This document shows positions 1 through 6,229 of a stretch of DNA of 6,229 nt, in pieces. Both the position numbers and the translations under genes were made by a program. Numbering within the stretch: position 1 is the first letter of the stretch; each line of letters starts with the position of its first letter. The notes beneath the pieces were generated by a model. It did no database searches. It had not been told where the DNA came from and worked only from the letters and a program-made list of their open reading frames with translations. The DNA comes from Bacteroidota bacterium (GTDB taxonomy: Bacteria; Bacteroidota; Bacteroidia; Bacteroidales; Paludibacteraceae), in the NCBI GenBank assembly GCA_021804525.1, contig JAJZHJ010000090.1, forward strand, positions 1 to 6,229, read 5' to 3'.

Positions 1-1927
<1,927 letters not shown>

Positions 1928-1939
1928 AATACCGAGCTG

Positions 1940-1959
1940 TCAATCCCTGATTTGATTGA
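1940..1959 (+). terminator. Small hairpin after ligA, weak terminator candidate
   Basis: TCAATC (1940-1945) and GATTGA (1954-1959) form a perfect 6-bp inverted repeat with an 8-base loop, 12 bases after the ligA stop. The stem is AT-rich and no T-run follows, so it is not a canonical intrinsic terminator. It could assist 3'-end formation or be chance. Confidence 0.22.
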
Positions 1960-1965
1960 TAAGCA

Positions 1966-1996
1966 TTGCGTTTGCCTTATAAAGTGTGTACCTTTG
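1966..1996 (+). promoter_or_regulatory. Bacteroidetes-type promoter for DUF4783-nadC
   Basis: A TACCTTTG box at 1989-1996 matches the Bacteroidetes -7 consensus TAnnTTTG exactly. A TTG at 1966-1968 (within ATTG) lies 20 bases upstream, in the 19-21 base range expected for the -33 element. Transcription should begin near 2002-2004, giving a leader of about 15 bases to the ATG at 2017. Of the three promoter candidates in the window this is the only one with both elements well spaced. Confidence 0.65.
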
Positions 1997-2016
1997 CAAA
2001 AATAAAATTCAATAGT

Positions 2017-2412
2017 ATGAGACATCTGAATCGCCTATTTATGTTGGTTTGTGTTGCAATCTTTCTCACGCCGTCATGTCAAGCACAAACTTCGGACAAC
2101 CTCAGCAAAACGATCTCAAACGCATTCAACACACAAAATATAGAGATGCTTTCGGGTTTTTTTACAGATGACGTTGAATTAACTTTGCCCAATAGGAATA
2201 GCAGTGAAAATAGAAATACAGTTAAAGCAATGTTATCCAACTTTATAACCCAAAAGCATATTTCAAATTTTGAGGTTCTACACCAGGGAGAACAGGGGAA
2301 TCGCATGTTTATCATAGGTAAATTAATTTCTCCATCTGCATCATACCGCATTAATGTGTTTTTGAAAAATGACAGCGGTAATTTTCGCATCTATCAACTC
2401 AAAATTGAATAA
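2017..2412 (+). CDS. Small exported DUF4783-like protein
   Basis: This encodes a 131-residue protein of unknown function. An in-frame upstream ATG at 1966 is rejected because the promoter box at 1989-1996 lies downstream of it and the extra residues would precede the signal peptide. Residues 1-24 look like a signal peptide: basic MRHLNR, a hydrophobic stretch (7-18), then PSCQAQ. Cleavage could be by signal peptidase I near QAQ, or by signal peptidase II before C21, although the lipobox (TPSC) is poor. The mature part fits my recollection of DUF4783, a Bacteroidetes family with an NTF2-like fold: DDVELTLPNR (51-60), FEVLHQGEQG (85-94), an IG.L strand, SYRINVFLK (109-117) and the ending IYQLKIE. 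It is probably periplasmic or envelope-bound. The stop is 5 bases before nadC, so the two are probably co-transcribed. The family assignment is from memory of sequence pattern, not a search. Confidence 0.8.
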   Translation: MRHLNRLFMLVCVAIFLTPSCQAQTSDNLSKTISNAFNTQNIEMLSGFFTDDVELTLPNRNSSENRNTVKAMLSNFITQKHISNFEVLHQGEQGNRMFIIGKLISPSASYRINVFLKNDSGNFRIYQLKIE

Positions 2413-2417
2413 ATCCC

Positions 2418-3260
2418 ATGAATAAACAATTAGAACAGCAAATTCTCGCTTGGCTACAAGAAGATATCGGAGATGGCGATCATACTTCACTGTCGTGTAT
2501 TCCCGAAACTGCTGAAGGAAAATCACAACTGATTATCAAAGAAAAAGGAGTCCTGGCTGGCATTGAAGTAGCTAAAAAGATATTCTCTTCTTTCGACGAC
2601 AAACTCAAGATGACCACTTTCTTGCAGGACGGACAAGAGGTAAATATGGGCGATGTGGCCTTTATAGTTGAAGGGAAAGTTTTATCCCTATTGCAAACGG
2701 AACGTGTGATGCTCAACGTCATGCAACGAATGAGCGGTATTGCCACCACTACACGTCATTACGCCAAACAATTGGAAGGATTGAAAACGAAAGTCCTCGA
2801 TACGCGTAAAACAACACCAGGATTACGCCTCTTGGAAAAAGAAGCCGTACGCATAGGTGGTGGCGTCAATCATCGTATTGGCCTCTATGATATGATTCTC
2901 TTGAAAGATAACCATGTGGATTTTGCAGGTGGCATTCAGAAAGCCATTCTTGCTGCTCAAGACTACTTGACCAAACATGGAAAAACATTGAAAATAGAAA
3001 TTGAAGTACGCAATTTCAAAGAAATTGAACAAGTGCTTGAAGTGGGAGGCGTTGATCGCATCATGTTCGATAACTTTTCCATCGAACAAACACGTAAAGG
3101 AGTGGCAATGATTAATGGACGCTACGAAACAGAATCATCAGGAGGTATTATATTTGAAACCCTTCGCGCTTACGCTGAATGCGGTGTCGATTACATCTCG
3201 GTGGGAGCACTAACCCATTCCGTCAAAAGCTTAGACATGAGCTTCAAAGCAATGAAATAG
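2418..3260 (+). CDS. nadC: Nicotinate-nucleotide pyrophosphorylase (quinolinate phosphoribosyltransferase)
   Basis: NadC is a cytosolic enzyme of de novo NAD synthesis. It converts quinolinate and PRPP to nicotinate mononucleotide, CO2 and pyrophosphate. The 280 residues match the usual family length. The N-terminal part (1-~110) forms the open-faced sandwich that covers the partner subunit's active site, with QTERVMLNVMQRMSG (93-107) including R96. The barrel part carries DTRKTTPGLR (128-137), GGGVNHRIGL (147-156), KDNH (163-166), EIEVRN (194-199), DRIMFDN (213-219), ESSGG (239-243) and GVDYISVGALTHS (256-268). The quinolinate/PRPP-contacting residues expected from characterised enzymes (R96, R130, K131, H152, R153, K163, E196, D218) are all present, so it should be active. 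It begins 5 bases after the DUF4783-like gene with no Shine-Dalgarno sequence, and probably depends on the promoter at 1966-1996. It converges on gldF. I see no nadA or nadB in the window. Confidence 0.97.
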   Translation: MNKQLEQQILAWLQEDIGDGDHTSLSCIPETAEGKSQLIIKEKGVLAGIEVAKKIFSSFDDKLKMTTFLQDGQEVNMGDVAFIVEGKVLSLLQTERVMLNVMQRMSGIATTTRHYAKQLEGLKTKVLDTRKTTPGLRLLEKEAVRIGGGVNHRIGLYDMILLKDNHVDFAGGIQKAILAAQDYLTKHGKTLKIEIEVRNFKEIEQVLEVGGVDRIMFDNFSIEQTRKGVAMINGRYETESSGGIIFETLRAYAECGVDYISVGALTHSVKSLDMSFKAMK

Positions 3261-3310
3261 CATCGAGCTTCAATAGATTGATCATTTAGACATTTACAAT
3301 ACTCCATTTC

Positions 3311-3332
3311 AAATCTGCACCATCCCAGATTT
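3311..3332. terminator. Hairpin between convergent nadC and gldF, possible bidirectional terminator
   Basis: AAATCTG (3311-3317) and CAGATTT (3326-3332) form a perfect 7-bp inverted repeat with an 8-base loop. It lies 50 bases after the nadC stop and 89 bases beyond the gldF stop. The stem edges are A-rich then T-rich, so a transcript from either strand ends the hairpin in UUU, though no long T-run follows. A weaker imperfect stem (TGCC...GGCA, 3344-3365, then TTTT) lies next to it. The position suits 3'-end formation for both genes; efficiency cannot be judged. Confidence 0.4.
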
Positions 3333-3421
3333 CTGTTACTTATTGCCCATTGCCTTGTGATGGCATTTTCTAATTCATTCAGTCTTAACCGTTTTCTCCT
3401 TTATCCTTGTAGCTTCTATTG

Positions 3422-4156
3422 CTATTTCGCACGAATCCTCCATCTGGTAGCCAATAGGAACAGCCCAATCACACTAAGGAAATAGGTAACATCGCGACTA
3501 TCAATCACACCACGACTCATGGCAGTGTAATGATTATTGATCCCCAAAGAAGCAATCGCCATTTGTCTTGCCCCCGAAAGCGATAAAGAAGCCAAAAGAT
3601 CAAACCCAAAATAAAAAACAAATGAAAGGGTTACTGCCCATACAAATGCGGTAATTTGATTGTCACTCAATGATGAAGCAAAAAGTCCAATAGCCACATA
3701 AACAGATGCAAGTAAGAAGAGGCCAATGTATGATCCCCAAAATCCACCTACATCAATATTACCAATCGGATCAGCCATGTAGTAAACTGAGATAAAATAG
3801 ACTACAGTTGGAAGCAAAGATACAACTACCAATAACATGCCGGCCAAATATTTTGACAACACAATGTTCCATTTAGTAATAGGACGAGTAAAAAGCAATT
3901 CAAGTGTACCTGACCGCTTTTCTTCCGCAAACAACCGCATCGTGATTGCCGGAATCAGAAAAAGATAAAGCCACGGCGCCAACGAAAACAAGCCATCCAA
4001 TTGAGCATAGCCTGAATCAAGAATATTGTAATTACCGGGGAACACCCAAAGAAATAAACCGGTGAGTGTCAGGAAGACTCCTACTACCAGATACCCTATG
4101 GCAGAACTGAAGAAATTAGCAAATTCCTTTTTTAATAATACAACCATCGAATTCAT
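3422..4156 (-). CDS. gldF: GldF-like ABC-2 transporter permease
   Basis: This is a 244-residue inner-membrane protein with about six predicted membrane segments (roughly 18-38, 57-75, 102-124, 140-161, 167-190 and 223-236), as expected for an ABC-2 permease. The pattern is that of GldF, first described in Flavobacterium gliding: KKEFANFFSSAIGYL (9-23), GLFLWVFPGNYNILDSGYAQL (33-53), LAPWLYLFLIPAITMRLFAEEK (59-80), GTLELLFTRPI (83-93), DNQITAF (165-171), and SLGINNHYTAMSRGVIDSRD (203-222). GldF is thought to work with the ATPase GldA and the auxiliary protein GldG. GldF homologues also occur in non-gliding Bacteroidetes, so motility cannot be concluded. The ATG at 4154-4156 is chosen because a -7 box lies 21 bases upstream; Met4 (MVVLLKKE) is an alternative start. 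No gldG follows: the next gene is nadC in the opposite direction. No lesion is seen in the reading frame. Confidence 0.92.
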   Translation of the reverse strand: MNSMVVLLKKEFANFFSSAIGYLVVGVFLTLTGLFLWVFPGNYNILDSGYAQLDGLFSLAPWLYLFLIPAITMRLFAEEKRSGTLELLFTRPITKWNIVLSKYLAGMLLVVVSLLPTVVYFISVYYMADPIGNIDVGGFWGSYIGLFLLASVYVAIGLFASSLSDNQITAFVWAVTLSFVFYFGFDLLASLSLSGARQMAIASLGINNHYTAMSRGVIDSRDVTYFLSVIGLFLLATRWRIRAK

Positions 4157-4177
4157 ATTGGCAATTCATTTGAACAA

Positions 4178-4212
4178 CAAAGATAGCCTATTACTTGGAA
4201 TTCACCATCCAA
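4178..4212 (-). promoter_or_regulatory. Putative gldF promoter (minus strand)
   Basis: On the minus strand TATCTTTG (4185 down to 4178) matches the -7 consensus TAnnTTTG exactly and ends 21 bases before the gldF ATG. The nearest TTG (minus strand, 4212-4210, in TTTTTGG) is 24 bases upstream, longer than the usual 19-21, so the -33 element is weak or absent. The predicted leader is about 15 bases. Confidence 0.45.
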
Positions 4213-4246
4213 AAACAGGGAAAAGAGACCTTTCTGCTTGCTTTTG

Positions 4247-4257
4247 TTTTGCCAAAA
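4247..4257. promoter_or_regulatory. Short palindrome in the divergent intergenic region
   Basis: TTTTGCCAAAA is a perfect 5+1+5 inverted repeat. It is centred about 30 bases upstream of the rightward -7 box and about 67 bases upstream of the leftward one, a position where an activator could bind. It is short and AT-rich, so chance is a real alternative. Confidence 0.18.
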
Positions 4258-4280
4258 TCATCAAATAAATCAAAAATAAG

Positions 4281-4288
4281 TATCTTTG
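4281..4288 (+). promoter_or_regulatory. Putative -7 promoter box for the repeat-protein operon
   Basis: TATCTTTG at 4281-4288 fits TAnnTTTG exactly and ends 19 bases before the ATG at 4308. The expected -33 TTG is not found at 19-21 bases: the nearest, in GTTTTG ending at 4251, is 29 bases away. The promoter may therefore be weak, activator-dependent, or read by another sigma factor. The same octamer faces gldF on the other strand about 100 bases away. Confidence 0.42.
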
Positions 4289-4307
4289 TGGTATAAGTTC
4301 TTGTCAT

Positions 4308-5453
4308 ATGAAGCGGACAACCCTTACACTGGTCTTACTCTCTTTTGTTGTCAACTGTTGGACGCAGCCAAGCAATTCTTCAGTCAACTTATCTATTTGG
4401 GATCCCTTTGCAACACTGCCGCTTTCCCGCCATCAGCCTGTATGGTTTTCGTTAGGATTACCCGAATCGAAAACAAGTTCATTACATGGTATCTCTTTCA
4501 ATCTCTTTAATGGCATTGACTATGGTGAAATGAGCGGTATACAAATTGCAGGGGTTTACTCAAGAATTGACAGCACAGCCAAAGGATTTTCGTTTGCCGG
4601 TCTTTACAACATTCAACGAGGTTCATTTTCAGGCTTAGCCACAAGCGGACTGATGAATATCAACCGATGGAACCTTCACGGAATACAAGCATCTGCCATT
4701 CAAAACATTGAAATCACCGATTTAGAAGGAGTGCAAGTAGCAGGGTTTATGAATGTGATTGGAGGCATGCTCAAAGGGATGCAGATTGCAGCCGGATTTA
4801 ATGTGGTAAACTCATCACATCCCTCTGTTCAGTTGGCAGGCATCGTCAATTTCGGACTGCATGACATACAAGGAGTACAAATGGCAGGGATAGCCAATTA
4901 TGCAACTTCGTTATCCGGCGTACAAATTGGCATATTAAACTTTACACAACATTTACGAGGGGTGCAAATTGGCATAATCAATTATTCAGCCGACACCAAT
5001 GCTGTCAAAATCGGATTAGTATCCGTTTCGCCACGGACACAAGTACGTCCTGTTTTGTATTGGAGCAATGCATCTACTTACAATGCTGGCATGCGGTTTA
5101 TGAATCGCTTTACCTACTCAATAATCGGATTTGGAACACCATACGATCCGATACATTATGAGTCATCCGGCCTTCTTTTTTATCGTTTTGGAATTTATCA
5201 TAAGATAAACCATGTCATTTTGAGTAGCGATTTAGGGATCAGCTACCTGTTATTCTTTTCCTCTTCTCATGGTGATAGCGGTCTTTCACGAGAGGCGAGA
5301 ATGAATGTAGAATATGCTTTGCCAAAAGGAATATCACTTTTCGCATCCGGTGGTTATGCCGTCAGAAATTATTTTTTTGGCGATAGAGCCACACATTGGA
5401 ACCCAATAGTAGAAATTGGTGTTATTTTGCCTAACATCCTACACAAAAAATAG
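4308..5453 (+). CDS. Exported G-[VI]-Q repeat protein (LA_2272-like surface repeat protein)
   Basis: A 381-residue protein of unknown function. Residues 1-20 form a signal peptide (MKRTT, then hydrophobic LTLVLLSFVV, cleavage near CWTQ/PS). C17 is preceded by VVN, a poor lipobox, so a lipoprotein is less likely. Residues ~59-238 hold about eleven imperfect repeats of 14-17 residues with core G-[VI]-Q-[IVM]-[AG]-G-[IF]-x-N. Clear units are GIQIAGVYS (77), GVQVAGFMN (141), GMQIAAGFN (157), GVQMAGIAN (189), GVQIGILN (204) and GVQIGIIN (218). Regular spacing with small and aliphatic residues suggests a beta-solenoid. Residues ~245-381 are rich in alternating aromatic/aliphatic strands with glycines and could form beta-barrel strands or another outer-membrane-associated domain. 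The pattern recalls the LA_2272 surface repeat family named from Leptospira; that link is from memory. It sits 7 bases before the DUF3943-like gene, probably as the first gene of an operon. Confidence 0.78.
   Translation: MKRTTLTLVLLSFVVNCWTQPSNSSVNLSIWDPFATLPLSRHQPVWFSLGLPESKTSSLHGISFNLFNGIDYGEMSGIQIAGVYSRIDSTAKGFSFAGLYNIQRGSFSGLATSGLMNINRWNLHGIQASAIQNIEITDLEGVQVAGFMNVIGGMLKGMQIAAGFNVVNSSHPSVQLAGIVNFGLHDIQGVQMAGIANYATSLSGVQIGILNFTQHLRGVQIGIINYSADTNAVKIGLVSVSPRTQVRPVLYWSNASTYNAGMRFMNRFTYSIIGFGTPYDPIHYESSGLLFYRFGIYHKINHVILSSDLGISYLLFFSSSHGDSGLSREARMNVEYALPKGISLFASGGYAVRNYFFGDRATHWNPIVEIGVILPNILHKK
4482..5021 (+). repeat. Coding tandem repeats of about 42-51 bases in the surface protein
   Basis: The repeat region of the exported protein is made of in-frame units of 14-17 codons. 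Most have diverged at DNA level, but the last two full units remain close: TACAAATTGGCAT at 4921-4933 and TGCAAATTGGCAT at 4963-4975 are exactly 42 bases (14 codons) apart and differ at one base. This suggests growth by unit duplication, with the C-terminal units youngest or most constrained. Confidence 0.75.
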
Positions 5454-5460
5454 TTGCAAC

Positions 5461-6229
5461 ATGTTACGAGGTGCCTGGTTTATTCTCTTTTGTAGCTTTA
5501 TCGGATTTGGCTATGCACAAGTGCCTGACTCGGCAAAGTACCACCTGCCTTCGTACGAAGATAGCATTCAGCATAAGGTCGACGTACTTAAGAAAAAGCC
5601 ACTTTTAGCCGCTGCTGAAGTCTTTGGCCTTAACATGTTGGTTTGGGGAGCTGATTACGTGAGCGGTCAGGAGTTTGCCAAAATTAGTTTATCTTCCATA
5701 CACCAAAATCTCAAAGCCGGTTTTCTGTGGGACAACGACAACATGTCAACCAACCTCTTCTTGCACCCTTATGATGGGAGTTTATTGTTTACATCAGCAC
5801 GTGCCAATGGAATGAATTTTTGGCAATCGCTCCCATTTTCAACCGGTGGCAGTTTAATGTGGGAACTTTTTATGGAAACACAACCACCCTCCACAAACGA
5901 TTTTCTAGCAACAACCTTTGGAGGAGAGATGTTGGGGGAAATTCTTTTTCGTTTATCGAGTGCGGTACATAACGACAGCAAAGTGGGATCCGCTCGTGTG
6001 TTCAACGAATTGGCAGGCTTCGTCCTTGCTCCAATGGTCGAATTTAATCGGGTTATTTCAGGAGAGGCCTTTCGCGTGATTCATCACTCCTCCAATGAAT
6101 TTCCACTATCGACACCAGTTCATTTTGAAGTGAATTGGGGCGGTCGCTTTATCTCGGAGCGTAGTCATCTGTTTCAAGGCAGTTACGGTCTTGCTTTCGG
6201 ACTAAAGACAAACTATGGCGACCCTTTTG
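5461..6229 (+). CDS. DUF3943-like exported protein, 3'-partial
   Basis: The frame opens at ATG 5461 and runs without a stop for 256 codons to the window edge, so the C-terminus is missing. Residues 1-19 are a signal peptide (hydrophobic AWFILFCSFIGFG, cleavage at YA/Q). The mature part has the DUF3943 pattern as I know it: WDNDNMSTN (90-98), HPYDG (102-106), ARANGMNFWQS (113-123), GGSLMWELFME (129-139), PPSTNDF (142-148), and GGEMLGEILFRLS (154-166). The dense charged/aromatic motifs between hydrophobic stretches suggest a membrane-associated envelope protein; after ~220, FEVNWGGRF and YGLAFGLK look like beta-barrel strands. Function is unknown. The family is found in Bacteroidetes and other Gram-negatives and is usually longer than 400 residues, so roughly 150-200 residues probably lie outside. 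It starts 7 bases after the repeat-protein stop with no Shine-Dalgarno sequence, so it is probably co-transcribed with that gene. Confidence 0.82.
   Translation, partial: MLRGAWFILFCSFIGFGYAQVPDSAKYHLPSYEDSIQHKVDVLKKKPLLAAAEVFGLNMLVWGADYVSGQEFAKISLSSIHQNLKAGFLWDNDNMSTNLFLHPYDGSLLFTSARANGMNFWQSLPFSTGGSLMWELFMETQPPSTNDFLATTFGGEMLGEILFRLSSAVHNDSKVGSARVFNELAGFVLAPMVEFNRVISGEAFRVIHHSSNEFPLSTPVHFEVNWGGRFISERSHLFQGSYGLAFGLKTNYGDPF

Noticed and set aside
2079..2390. 103-codon minus-strand frame opposite the DUF4783-like gene
   Set aside because: It lies entirely inside a well-supported gene, has no promoter, and its translation resembles no family.
3344..3369. TGCC...GGCA stem followed by TTTT as the nadC terminator
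   Set aside because: The stem is only about six pairs with a bulged base and the T-run is four long; the perfect hairpin at 3311-3332 is a better candidate, so this is only mentioned there.
3261..3421. A gldG remnant or small gene in the gap downstream of gldF
   Set aside because: The minus-strand frames here contain several stops and nothing longer than a few codons, and nothing resembles a GldG N-terminus.
4308..4367. Lipoprotein signal on the repeat protein (Cys17)
   Set aside because: The residues before the cysteine (VVN) do not fit a lipobox, where G, A or S is expected at -1; an ordinary signal peptidase I site is more likely.
4062..4510. Two short plus-strand frames around the divergent intergenic region
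   Set aside because: One overlaps the start of gldF and the gldF promoter; the other overlaps the signal-peptide region of the repeat protein in a different frame. Neither shows coding character.
4482..5021. CRISPR-like or intergenic tandem array
   Set aside because: The periodicity is in frame, units are 42-51 bases of coding sequence with diverged DNA, and there are no identical repeats with unique spacers.
5769..6005. 78-codon minus-strand frame
   Set aside because: It is a shadow of the DUF3943-like gene, whose plus-strand frame shows clear family motifs across the same stretch.

Overview
The window looks like a chromosomal segment of a Bacteroidota (Bacteroidetes) bacterium, probably near Bacteroidales. 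Four things support this: a GldF-type ABC permease, DUF4783-like and DUF3943-like proteins typical of the phylum, TAnnTTTG-type -7 promoter boxes, and start codons with no recognisable Shine-Dalgarno sequence. Base composition is moderately AT-rich throughout. No mobile element, CRISPR array, tRNA or rRNA is visible.

Layout, left to right. (1) The 3' part of ligA, the NAD+-dependent DNA ligase, enters from the left edge without its N-terminal ~35-40 residues and ends at 1927. (2) An 89-base gap carries a Bacteroidetes-type promoter. It drives a small exported DUF4783-like protein followed after 5 bases by nadC (quinolinate phosphoribosyltransferase), apparently a two-gene operon. (3) A 161-base gap separates nadC from gldF, which is convergent on the minus strand; a perfect 7-bp hairpin here may end one or both transcripts. 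(4) gldF encodes a six-helix ABC-2 permease, but its usual partner gldG does not follow it. (5) A 151-base divergent intergenic region has one -7 box (TATCTTTG) facing each way. (6) To the right is a probable two-gene operon for the cell envelope: an exported protein with about eleven 14-17-residue G-[VI]-Q repeats (LA_2272-like surface repeat protein), then, 7 bases on, a DUF3943-like protein that runs off the right edge.

Functional picture. ligA and nadC are housekeeping genes: one consumes NAD+ in DNA joining, the other makes the NAD precursor nicotinate mononucleotide. The right half is about the cell surface: an inner-membrane ABC permease and a pair of exported, poorly characterised envelope proteins. 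The points most worth a second look are the gldF without gldG, the repeat protein/DUF3943 pair, and a C-terminal QTTLF peptide on LigA that resembles a sliding-clamp-binding motif. I see no clear defence or otherwise exotic system in this window.
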